Source: Vibrio galatheae (GTDB lineage: Bacteria > Pseudomonadota > Gammaproteobacteria > Enterobacterales > Vibrionaceae). Taken from it: DNA of 64,000 bases. The stretch's first letter is position 1. Each line of letters opens with the position of its first letter. The notes beneath the pieces were generated by a model. The model was not told where the DNA came from, searched no databases, and saw nothing but the letters and a program-made list of their open reading frames with translations. The position numbers and the translations under genes are program-made. Below are positions 8,166-16,554 of this stretch, piece after piece. The stretch covers positions 91,851-155,850 of the forward strand of contig NZ_JXXV01000005.1 in the NCBI RefSeq assembly GCF_000967545.1, in the 5' to 3' direction.

Positions 8166-8990
8166 ATGGCGATGACCAAATCTAAATACACCCGCTATAC
8201 GCAAATTGTCGGGTTAGCCTTCTACATCATCTGCTTGATGCTGCCGATTTACTGGTTGCTCAACATGTCTTTTAAAGAGAACCAAGAGATCTTGGGTGGG
8301 CTGAGCTTCTTTCCAGACAATTGGACATTTAAGAACTATGCGACCATTTTCTCTGATTCGAGCTGGTACATGGGCTATGTCAACTCGATCATTTACGTGG
8401 TGATGAACATGGTGATCACCTTAACGGTGGCGCTGCCTGCAGCTTATGCTTTTTCACGTTTTAAGTTCATTGGCGACAATCACCTATTCTTTTGGCTACT
8501 CACCAATAAGATGGCGCCACCAGCGGTATTTCTGTTGCCGTTCTTCCAGCTCTATTCATCGGTCGGTCTGTTTGACACGCATATCGCCGTGGCGTTGGCA
8601 CACTGTCTGTTTAATGTGCCACTCGCGGTATGGATCTTAGAAGGCTTCATGTCGAGTGTGCCGCGTGAAATTGATGAAACCGCCTACATCGATGGTTACA
8701 GCTTTCCTAAATTCTTCGTCAAAATCTTTTTGCCGATGATCCGTTCGGGGATTGGGGTCTCGGCTTTTTTCTGTTTCATGTTCAGTTGGGTCGAGCTCCT
8801 GCTAGCGCGAACGCTGACATCGATTGATGCCAAGCCTATCTCTGCCGTTATGACTCGTACGGTCAGTGCATCGGGTATCGATTGGGGCGTATTGGCGGCT
8901 GCCGGCGTTCTAACCATTTTGCCAGGTATTTTAGTTATCTGGTTTGTGAGAAACCATGTTGCGAAAGGTTTCGCACTCGGTCGAGTTTAA
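8166..8990 (+). CDS. glpQ: Glycerol-type ABC importer, permease subunit 2 (GlpQ-like)
   Basis: A 274-residue MalG/UgpE-type permease with six hydrophobic segments and an EAA loop (EIDETAYIDGYSFPKFF, near residues 162-180). I use the ATG at 8166, with AAGGA seven bases upstream. An upstream in-frame ATG at 8142 would overlap the previous gene and has no ribosome-binding site. It forms the membrane channel with the previous permease. The name follows the Rhizobium operon and is unrelated to the phosphodiesterase GlpQ. Confidence 0.88.
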   Translation: MAMTKSKYTRYTQIVGLAFYIICLMLPIYWLLNMSFKENQEILGGLSFFPDNWTFKNYATIFSDSSWYMGYVNSIIYVVMNMVITLTVALPAAYAFSRFKFIGDNHLFFWLLTNKMAPPAVFLLPFFQLYSSVGLFDTHIAVALAHCLFNVPLAVWILEGFMSSVPREIDETAYIDGYSFPKFFVKIFLPMIRSGIGVSAFFCFMFSWVELLLARTLTSIDAKPISAVMTRTVSASGIDWGVLAAAGVLTILPGILVIWFVRNHVAKGFALGRV

Positions 8991-9001
8991 GGAGAACAAA
9001 C

Positions 9002-9274
9002 ATGGCTTGGATGGCATGGACAACACCTTCAGCGCTTTTCTTTGTTGGGATAGCGATGATCTTACTCACTATGACAATTCTAGAAATTCGTTCGCCATGT
9101 ATTGCGCGCAAAGGGTTTCTACCGATTACCACCACACGCGGTGATCGTCTATTTATCGGTTTATTGAGTTCCGCCTTTATCCACTTGGGATTTGTTGGCT
9201 TATCGGAGCTCTCTATTTGGGTGCCATTTACCATCAGCGTAATTTGGCTAGGCACAGTTTTGAAGTGGGGATAA
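9002..9274 (+). CDS. glpU: Small membrane protein of the glycerol importer operon (DUF2160, GlpU-like)
   Basis: A 90-residue protein with about three hydrophobic segments (near 8-25, 49-67 and 70-86). It starts MAWMAWTTPSALFFVGIAM and belongs, by recollection, to DUF2160. The same position in rhizobial glpSTPQUV is held by glpU, a small membrane protein of unknown role. The ATG at 9002 has AAGGAG seven bases upstream. The longer open frame from 8882 overlaps glpQ and is not used. Its conserved place between permease and binding-protein genes suggests an accessory membrane subunit; no biochemical function can be read from it. Confidence 0.8.
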   Translation: MAWMAWTTPSALFFVGIAMILLTMTILEIRSPCIARKGFLPITTTRGDRLFIGLLSSAFIHLGFVGLSELSIWVPFTISVIWLGTVLKWG

Positions 9275-9386
9275 AGACAACGACATGAACATGTGCTCAC
9301 ACTCAAGTTGTAGGCTGTCGTCAGCGAGAGTGGGCGTACTCAATAACGTAACAAACGAGAATACTCATAACTGGAGTTAGACAATA

Positions 9387-11105
9387 ATGAAAAAGGATAT
9401 CAAGAAATCTTACCTTGCACGTAGCTTAGCGCTCTCTTTCGCACTTGCTGCACTTTCACCTGCCGCACTTGCGGACATGGCAGCGGCGAAGAAATGGATG
9501 GATCAAGAGTTCACTCCAACGACTTTGTCGAAAGAAGAGCAGACACAAGAGATGCAGTGGTTCATCGATGCAGCGAAACCGTTCCAAGGTATGGAAATCA
9601 ATGTTGCCTCTGAAACCATTACCACTCACGAGTACGAAGCGAAAGTACTGGCGAAAGCTTTCTATGAAATTACCGGTATTAAAGTCAATCACGACCTGAT
9701 TCAAGAAGGTGATGTGGTCGAGAAGCTGCAAACTCAGATGCAAACTGGACGCAATATCTACGATGGCTACATCAACGATTCTGATTTGATAGGTACTCAC
9801 GTTCGTTACGGTAAAGTGGTGCCTATTTCTGATTTCATCGCAGGTGAAGGAAAAAGCGTCACAAACCCATATCTTGATCTACCGGACTTCATTGGTCTCG
9901 ATTTCACTACGGGGCCTGATGGCAAAATCTATCAGCTTCCAGATCAGCAGTTCGCAAACTTGTACTGGTTCCGCGCTGACTGGTTTGAACGTGACGATCT
10001 GAAAGCGAAATTCAAACAAGAGTACGGCTACGAGCTAGGTGTGCCACTGAACTGGTCAGCGTATGAAGATATCGCCGAGTTCTTTACCAATAAAGTCAAA
10101 ACCATTGATGGTGAGCCAGTATACGGCCACATGGATTACGGTAAGAAAGATCCATCACTCGGTTGGCGTTTTACCGACTCTTGGTTCTCGATGGCGGGCG
10201 CTGGGGATAAAGGGATTCCAAATGGTCTGCCTGTCGATGAGTGGGGGATTCGTATTGAAGGTTGTAAGCCCGTTGGATCTGATGTCGCACGTGGTGGCGC
10301 GACCAATGGCCCAGCAGCGGTCTACGCGACGACGAAATACGTCGACTGGTTGAAACAGTACGCGCCACCTGAAGCTCAAGGGATGACGTTCGGTGAAGCC
10401 GGTCCGGTTCCAGCGCAAGGGTCTATCGCACAACAAATTTTCTGGTATACCGCATTTACCGCTGATATGACCAAACCTGGGCTTCCTGTGGTTAACGAAG
10501 ATGGCACACCAAAATGGCGTATGGCGCCTTCGCCACGTGGCCCTTACTGGGAAGATGGCATGAAGCTAGGTTATCAAGATGCCGGCTCTTGGACATTCCT
10601 CAACAGTACGCCAGTTGATCGCCGTCAGGCTGCCTGGCTATACGCCCAGTTTGTGGTATCTAAATCGGTAAGTTTGAAGAAAACCTTGGTGGGTTTAACG
10701 CCTATTCGTGAGTCGGATATCAATTCGCAAGCGATGACCGATGTGGCACCGAAATTAGGTGGTTTGGTTGAGTTCTACCGCAGTGATGCGCGTAAACAGT
10801 GGACGCCAACGGGCACCAACGTACCAGACTATCCAAAACTGGCTCAGCTTTGGTGGCAATATGTTTCGGAAGCGGCCAGTGGCGAGAAAACACCACAAGA
10901 GGCGCTTGATGGGTTAGCACAAGCGCAAGATCGTGTCATGCAACGTCTTGAGCGCAGTGGTGCTCAGGGCGAATGTGGGCCGAAACTGAATCCGAAGAAA
11001 GCCCCTCAATACTGGTTATCGCAACCGGGCGCACCGAAAGCGAAACTCGCCAACGAGAAGCCGCAAGGTAAGACGATCGCGTATAAAGATCTCATCGCTC
11101 AGTAA
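9387..11105 (+). CDS. glpV: Glycerol-type ABC importer, periplasmic binding protein (GlpV-like)
   Basis: A 572-residue secreted binding protein. A signal peptide is clear (basic KKDIKKSYLARS, hydrophobic core to residue 27, cleavage after ALA at about 29). The rest is a long family-1-type extracellular solute-binding protein, larger than MalE (about 400 residues), as expected for GlpV-like proteins. There are several tryptophan-rich segments (RADWFERDDL, DSWFSMAGAGDKG). A GGAG motif precedes the ATG. A 112-bp gap separates it from glpU; binding proteins are often made in excess, so differential expression is possible. A terminator ends the operon 33 bases after the stop. Confidence 0.87.
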   Translation: MKKDIKKSYLARSLALSFALAALSPAALADMAAAKKWMDQEFTPTTLSKEEQTQEMQWFIDAAKPFQGMEINVASETITTHEYEAKVLAKAFYEITGIKVNHDLIQEGDVVEKLQTQMQTGRNIYDGYINDSDLIGTHVRYGKVVPISDFIAGEGKSVTNPYLDLPDFIGLDFTTGPDGKIYQLPDQQFANLYWFRADWFERDDLKAKFKQEYGYELGVPLNWSAYEDIAEFFTNKVKTIDGEPVYGHMDYGKKDPSLGWRFTDSWFSMAGAGDKGIPNGLPVDEWGIRIEGCKPVGSDVARGGATNGPAAVYATTKYVDWLKQYAPPEAQGMTFGEAGPVPAQGSIAQQIFWYTAFTADMTKPGLPVVNEDGTPKWRMAPSPRGPYWEDGMKLGYQDAGSWTFLNSTPVDRRQAAWLYAQFVVSKSVSLKKTLVGLTPIRESDINSQAMTDVAPKLGGLVEFYRSDARKQWTPTGTNVPDYPKLAQLWWQYVSEAASGEKTPQEALDGLAQAQDRVMQRLERSGAQGECGPKLNPKKAPQYWLSQPGAPKAKLANEKPQGKTIAYKDLIAQ

Positions 11106-11137
11106 GGTTAACGACTTTATTGGATGATTTCTCCCTC

Positions 11138-11182
11138 TGCCCGTTCTTGTCCATTTTGGACTTGAGCGGGCATTTTTGTTTT
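11138..11182 (+). terminator. Rho-independent terminator of the glycerol importer operon
   Basis: The stem TGCCCG/CGGGCA continues, after an internal mismatch loop, into GTCC/GGAC around a TATTT-like loop. TTTTTGTTTT follows. It lies 33 bases after the glpV stop. Confidence 0.85.
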
Positions 11183-11239
11183 ATCTTGCTGTTTCAAGAG
11201 CAACGGCCAGAAGCAGTAGTGAATATTGCTCTTGGTGTG

Positions 11240-12553
11240 TTAAGACTTGCTGCTAAAGCGATCATCATTTTCTTCGTCTGACACCATGCGAACTTCACGT
11301 TGTGGGAAGGGGATTTCAATGCCGTTATTCTGCAGTGTTTCAAGGATGATGAGTAACAGATCGCCGCCAACACGATTGCGTCCATCGTCAATACCTTCCA
11401 TCCAAAACTCGACAAACATATTGATTCCTGAATCGCCGAAACTGTCGATTTCACAGTCAGGTCGTTCTTCAAAAGGGATATTGTCGCCACTTAATACTTG
11501 TGGGTGGGTCGCGACGGCCTCTTTAACGAGCTCCACCATGCTGCGTACATCGGTTTTATAGGCAACGGAAAAATCGACGCGGTAACGCTGCTTAGTATTT
11601 TTGTGTGTCCAGTTGGTAAACGAGCTAGAGATAAACTTTTCATTAGGTACGACGATATCTTTACCATCAAAGGTTTCGAGGGTGGTTGAGCGCATATTGA
11701 GTTCGGTGACAATGCCGGTACGTCCATCTTCCATTTCTATGTAATCGCCGACAGAAATAGATCGGTCAAAAATAATGATAATGCCGGAAATGAAATTTGA
11801 GGCAATGGCTTGCAAACCAAAGCCTAACCCGACGCCGACTGCGCCGCCGAATACCGCTAGGGCGGTCAGATTGATGCCCATTAATTGTAGGATCAGCAGA
11901 ATAACCGTAAAAAATAGCGAAACTTCAAACACTTTCGCGACAATTTCTCGGGTACGGAAATCGAGCGATTGTTGTTTGCGGATAATGGTTTGGCCAGTGG
12001 TATTCGAAACACGTCCGAGCCAGAAAAGCAACGAACCGAAGATCAAGGTTCTGACCAAACCATAGGCAGACAAATGAATATTGCCTAATTCGATCGACAT
12101 CGATTCGAGGATGACGATGATGTCATCGAGTATGCCAATCGCGTAAAAGACTAAAATTGGAATCCCAATCCAGCGAAATGCGCTTGCTACTAGTGGTGTT
12201 TTAATCACCAGCGTAATAAACGAGTTAAACAACAGCAACAGGGCAATCGCAAACGCCATTTGGATAACCCAGCCTTGTTGAATATACAGATGACTAAATT
12301 CTAAAGAGATTCTCAACAACAGAATGGCTAAGATGGGAAACAGCAGTTTTCCACACCGATAGAGCAACATGCGAATGGGAAAATCACTTTCTGATGAGGG
12401 CTCAGTATGGAGAATCGGTACATATTTATAGATGCGATTGGCGAGAAAATAGGCCAGCAAATAGATCAGCGTAATCATCCCCATTTGGCTGTATGTCTCG
12501 ATGCTAGACATCGAATCAATAAACGATTGCAAATAGTCAGCGATCAAATCCAT
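11240..12553 (-). CDS. Mechanosensitive channel, MscS family
   Basis: A 437-residue channel. Five or so hydrophobic segments fill the first half. The pore-lining helix follows the pattern AVFGGAVGVGLGFGLQAIASN (about residues 232-252), and the MscS beta domain (DRSISVGDYIEMEDGRTG, TLETFDGKDIVVPNEKF) and C-terminal alpha-beta domain follow. Such channels open under membrane tension to release solutes during hypo-osmotic shock. It is longer than MscS of E. coli (286 residues) because of extra N-terminal helices, and resembles YbdG-sized members. It is monocistronic and convergent with the importer operon. Confidence 0.9.
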   Translation of the reverse strand: MDLIADYLQSFIDSMSSIETYSQMGMITLIYLLAYFLANRIYKYVPILHTEPSSESDFPIRMLLYRCGKLLFPILAILLLRISLEFSHLYIQQGWVIQMAFAIALLLLFNSFITLVIKTPLVASAFRWIGIPILVFYAIGILDDIIVILESMSIELGNIHLSAYGLVRTLIFGSLLFWLGRVSNTTGQTIIRKQQSLDFRTREIVAKVFEVSLFFTVILLILQLMGINLTALAVFGGAVGVGLGFGLQAIASNFISGIIIIFDRSISVGDYIEMEDGRTGIVTELNMRSTTLETFDGKDIVVPNEKFISSSFTNWTHKNTKQRYRVDFSVAYKTDVRSMVELVKEAVATHPQVLSGDNIPFEERPDCEIDSFGDSGINMFVEFWMEGIDDGRNRVGGDLLLIILETLQNNGIEIPFPQREVRMVSDEENDDRFSSKS

Positions 12554-12809
12554 TGTCTATCTCTTACTTGCGAGCTGGGATAGCTGGCCTTATCTTGATT
12601 TTAAGTCTCTCTGAGCTGTCCCAAACTCAGGCAAAATCGGTGCTTAACGTATTGATAAGTGTTGTCGCAATTCAGTTATTCGTCCAGAAGCGGAGAGACA
12701 CTGTGTATCAGGTAACCTTTTACTCTGTTAGTGACTAAGATTGCTGCTGGAAAAAATATCGCTGTGGTAAGCTAATAATCAGTATAAATCGGCGTTCGGT
12801 GCACTCACT

Positions 12810-15800
12810 TTGTTTACTGTTTACCATTCGAATCAAGTAGATGTCTTAAAGTCTCTGTTGGTTGAACTCATTCGACTTAATCCGCTGGCAAACCCGTTTG
12901 AAAAAGAACAGATCTTAGTTCAAAGCCCGGGGATGTCGCAGTGGTTGAAAATGGAATTAGCCAAAGAGTTTGGTGTGGCAGCCAATATTGATTTTCCTTT
13001 ACCGGCGACGTTTATCTGGAACATGTTCACCGAAGTGCTCGATGACGTGCCGCAGCGTAGTGCGTTCAACAAAGAGTCGATGACTTGGAAGCTGATGCAT
13101 GTCTTGCCGAATCTGCTGGAACAGCCAGAGTTCGCACCACTTAAACGCTATTTGGCCAACGATGAAGACAATCCGAAGCTGTACCAACTTTCAGAGAAAA
13201 TTGCCGATATTTTTGATGGCTACTTAGTTTACCGTCCAGAGTGGATCGCGAGCTGGGAAGCCGGGCAAGCCGTATTGGAGCTGCAAGATGAACACCCGTG
13301 GCAGCCAATCTTATGGCAAGCCTTGTATGATCACACCCTCGCACTCGGCCAGTCTCCATTTCATCGTGCTAACTTGTACGAGCACTTTATCGACACGTTA
13401 GACAACTTTCGTGGCAGTTTTACCCATTTACCACAACGTTTGTTTGTCTTTGGTATTACCTCTCTGCCACCGCGTTACATGGATGCGCTTAAAGCGATTG
13501 GTGAACATATCGATGTGCACCTTATGTTTACCAACCCTTGCCGTTACTATTGGGGTGAGGTTCGTGACCGAAAATTCTTAGCCCGTTTGGCAGCCAAGCA
13601 GCGCAAGCACTTAGTGTGGAATCAAGACCACTCAGAGCAGCACGGGGAGAGTGAGCAACTGAAAGGCTCACTCGAAGACAACTTGATTGACGAGTTACAT
13701 ACCGATGCGGTTGGCAATAGCCTACTTGCTTCAATGGGGAAATTAGGGCGCGATAATATGTACTTATTGTCGCAACTGGAATCTCATGAAATTGAAGCCT
13801 TTGTTGAGGTCGAGCGTGACTCTTTGCTCCATCAATTACAGGCCGATATTCTCAACCTCGAAGAACATCAGGATGACAATAAGCTTGAAAGCAGTGAGCA
13901 TAAACAAGCGGTGTCATTAGAAGATAAGTCGCTGACCTTGCACGCTTGTCATAGTCCGATGCGCGAAGTAGAAGTGCTGCACGATCAACTGTTAGCTATG
14001 TTTGATGCGGACCCAAGCCTAAAGCCGCGTGACATTATTGTTATGGTGGCCGACATCAACGCCTACAGCCCTGCTATTCAAGCGGTGTTTGGTAACGCGC
14101 CAGGCGAGCGGTTTATTCCTTACTCAATTTCTGACCGCACCGCCGATCAGGAGAGCCCTATTCTCAATGCGTTTATGCAGTTGGTGAATTTGCCAAATAC
14201 GCGCTGCTTGGCGTCAGAACTACTCGAATTGCTCGAAACACCGGCGATATTGGCGCGATTTGGTTTGGATGAGAATGAGTTTATCCTCGCCAAACAGTGG
14301 GTTGAGCAGTCGGGTATTCGCTGGGGCTTAAACTCGACGACAGGCCAAGAGTTTGATCTGCCAGAAACAAGCCAGAATACTTGGCAATTTGGCATCGATC
14401 GTATGCTGCTCGGTTATGCAATGGAGCAATCGGTTGGGCTATTTGAATCCAATTCTGGCCCACTTGCGCCATACAATGAAGTGCAAGGCATGGGGGCAGA
14501 ACTTGCTGGTAAGCTAGCCCATTACATTGAAACTATTAGCGATTACAGAGTTAAACTCCTAAAAAACCAGTCTATTGATAGCTGGCGTGAAGTGTTGACT
14601 TTGTTACTCGATGATTTCTTTAGTGTCGAGTTGGAAGGAGAGGCGGCGCTAAAATCGATCCGCGATACGTTAGCCAATTTAAAACAGCAGCTAACCGATG
14701 CAGCGTTTGAGCAACAATTAGCTCCGGCAATTATTATTCAATACCTGCAAAACAAATTGTCGGCGACACGTATCAGCCAACGTTTCCTTGCTGGACAAGT
14801 TAACTTCTGTACCTTGATGCCGATGCGTTCGATTCCATTCCGAGCGGTTTGTCTGTTAGGCATGAATGATGGTGTTTATCCGCGCTCAATGCCGCCGGAA
14901 GGTTTTGATCTGATGAACGGTCGCACTAAAGCGGGGGATCGTTCTCGTCGAGACGATGACAGATATCTGTTTTTAGAAGCCATGTTATCCGCGCAACAAA
15001 GCTTGTATATCAGTTATGTTGGTCGCTCCATTCAAGATAATACCGAACGTGTCCCATCGGTATTGGTGGCGGAGCTGATGGAATATTGTCAGCAGAATTA
15101 TTGCCTAGAGGGGGATCAGTCTTTAGCCAGTGACGATTCTGGCGATAAGCTGCTGAGCGAACTGATCACTTATCACTCAATGGTGCCATTTAGTGCTAGC
15201 GCATTTTCGGGGCAGCAGCCAAGCTACGCTAAAGAGTGGCTTCCAGCCGCCAACAGACTCGGGCAAAGCAGCGGTGAATTTAATCGTGAATTAGCAGATT
15301 ACTTGCTTGATGCGAGTTATCCATTGGAATTGGATCTAGTCGAGTTGCAACGTTTTTGGCGCTTACCGGTACAGTACTTCTTTAATCGCCGCTTAAAAGT
15401 GATGTTTGAACCGCCGTTACCAGTGATGGAAGACGATGAACCATTTGTGCTCAATGGATTAGAGAGCTACCAGATGCGTGATGGCTTGCTTGAAGTGTTA
15501 CTCAAGCAGCAACTCAATGATGCTCAAGCAGGAAAGGCGGTCATTGAGGACTTTGTTAAACAGCAGCGCGCGGAAGGAAAACTGCCAGTTGGGGCGTTTG
15601 GCGATATTGAGTTTGAAACCAATCGTGTACAAACGCAGGAGCTGGAGGAGAAACTGGCGTTCTTGTGCGGTGCTGAGTGTGATGATTTAGAAATCAAACT
15701 GAACTTTGATGTGCTCGGCTCAGACAAAAAAATCAACCTCATTGGTTGGCTGACCCAATATTATCAATCGGGATTGATTCGATTCCGTAGTGGCAAGATA

Positions 15801-16268
15801 CGTAGCCAAGATTATCTATCGGCTTGGATTGATCATTTGGCGATGTCGGCGATGGGCGTAAGTAAACGCACTCATCTGATTGGCTATGATCGCAAAGAGG
15901 GCGTGGTGCATCTGATTTACCCGGAAATCACCGACGCTCAGCACGCGCATGGTTTGCTATCTGAGTTGGTTCGTTTGTTCTATCAAGGCATGACACAGCC
16001 ATTGTGTTATTTCCCCAAAACGGCCTTAGCGAGTGTGGAGGCGGGCTTTAATCGCGGGAATTGGGTCGATGATGAAGAGAAATCACTCAAGAAAATGGCC
16101 GAAACATTCAACGACAGCTTTATGGCGACGGGGGAAGGAAAAGATCCTTATATCGCGCGAATTTGGCCAACGTGGAATGATGACTTAGCTTGTGAGGTGC
16201 GAACGTTAACCGCACTTGTGCTGCAAACTCCACGCTTGCAGGCGCAAATAAGTGAAGATGTTTCTTGA
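12810..16268 (+). CDS. recC: Exodeoxyribonuclease V gamma subunit
   Basis: A 1,152-residue RecC, close to the 1,122 of E. coli. RecC holds RecB and RecD together in RecBCD, splits the DNA strands and scans for Chi. Diagnostic stretches are YHSNQVDVL at the start, NIDFPLPATFIWNMF, LFTNPCRYYWGEV, NFCTLMPMRSIPFRAVCLLG and GDRSRRDDDRYLFLEA. The start is a TTG at 12810, chosen because MFTVYHSN aligns with the E. coli N-terminus MLRVYHSN; a weak Shine-Dalgarno sequence agrees with low expression. The neighbouring recB and recD are in the same direction. The protease gene ptrA, which lies between recC and recB in E. coli, is absent. Confidence 0.97.
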   Translation: MFTVYHSNQVDVLKSLLVELIRLNPLANPFEKEQILVQSPGMSQWLKMELAKEFGVAANIDFPLPATFIWNMFTEVLDDVPQRSAFNKESMTWKLMHVLPNLLEQPEFAPLKRYLANDEDNPKLYQLSEKIADIFDGYLVYRPEWIASWEAGQAVLELQDEHPWQPILWQALYDHTLALGQSPFHRANLYEHFIDTLDNFRGSFTHLPQRLFVFGITSLPPRYMDALKAIGEHIDVHLMFTNPCRYYWGEVRDRKFLARLAAKQRKHLVWNQDHSEQHGESEQLKGSLEDNLIDELHTDAVGNSLLASMGKLGRDNMYLLSQLESHEIEAFVEVERDSLLHQLQADILNLEEHQDDNKLESSEHKQAVSLEDKSLTLHACHSPMREVEVLHDQLLAMFDADPSLKPRDIIVMVADINAYSPAIQAVFGNAPGERFIPYSISDRTADQESPILNAFMQLVNLPNTRCLASELLELLETPAILARFGLDENEFILAKQWVEQSGIRWGLNSTTGQEFDLPETSQNTWQFGIDRMLLGYAMEQSVGLFESNSGPLAPYNEVQGMGAELAGKLAHYIETISDYRVKLLKNQSIDSWREVLTLLLDDFFSVELEGEAALKSIRDTLANLKQQLTDAAFEQQLAPAIIIQYLQNKLSATRISQRFLAGQVNFCTLMPMRSIPFRAVCLLGMNDGVYPRSMPPEGFDLMNGRTKAGDRSRRDDDRYLFLEAMLSAQQSLYISYVGRSIQDNTERVPSVLVAELMEYCQQNYCLEGDQSLASDDSGDKLLSELITYHSMVPFSASAFSGQQPSYAKEWLPAANRLGQSSGEFNRELADYLLDASYPLELDLVELQRFWRLPVQYFFNRRLKVMFEPPLPVMEDDEPFVLNGLESYQMRDGLLEVLLKQQLNDAQAGKAVIEDFVKQQRAEGKLPVGAFGDIEFETNRVQTQELEEKLAFLCGAECDDLEIKLNFDVLGSDKKINLIGWLTQYYQSGLIRFRSGKIRSQDYLSAWIDHLAMSAMGVSKRTHLIGYDRKEGVVHLIYPEITDAQHAHGLLSELVRLFYQGMTQPLCYFPKTALASVEAGFNRGNWVDDEEKSLKKMAETFNDSFMATGEGKDPYIARIWPTWNDDLACEVRTLTALVLQTPRLQAQISEDVS

Positions 16269-16554
16269 AGATAAAGTGGAGAAAGTAGGTGGCCGCCAGT
16301 AAATCATTATAGTGTAGGGCGTTCGCTGTACGGCCACAGGTCAGAGGGACCATTATTCGGTGGGTTTGTTGCAGGCTAGCGATTATCCGTTAGCCGCTCA
16401 ACACATGGCGCGTATATTAGCGGTTAGTTAACTAAGCTACCGTGAGAAAGATCTCATAAAATTCTAAGTTTTTAGGGATTTATACTAATTGCAATCGTTT
16501 TTAAGTCTGGATCACATTTAGAATTCGGTTTTGCATAAAAAGGGCAAATATTTT
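16269..16554. other. recC-recB intergenic region with a 12-bp palindrome
   Basis: This 286-bp gap has no open frame worth calling. TTAGTTAACTAA at 16424-16435 is a perfect 12-bp palindrome. A weak hairpin (TTAGCCGCT with AGCGGTTAG) lies just before and overlaps it. The size suggests recB has its own promoter, but no convincing -35/-10 pair is visible. Confidence 0.5.

Noticed and set aside
12553..12738. 61-residue plus-strand frame between the MscS gene and recC
   Set aside because: It needs a TTG start inside the MscS start codon region, has no ribosome-binding site, and shows no recognisable motif; most likely chance.
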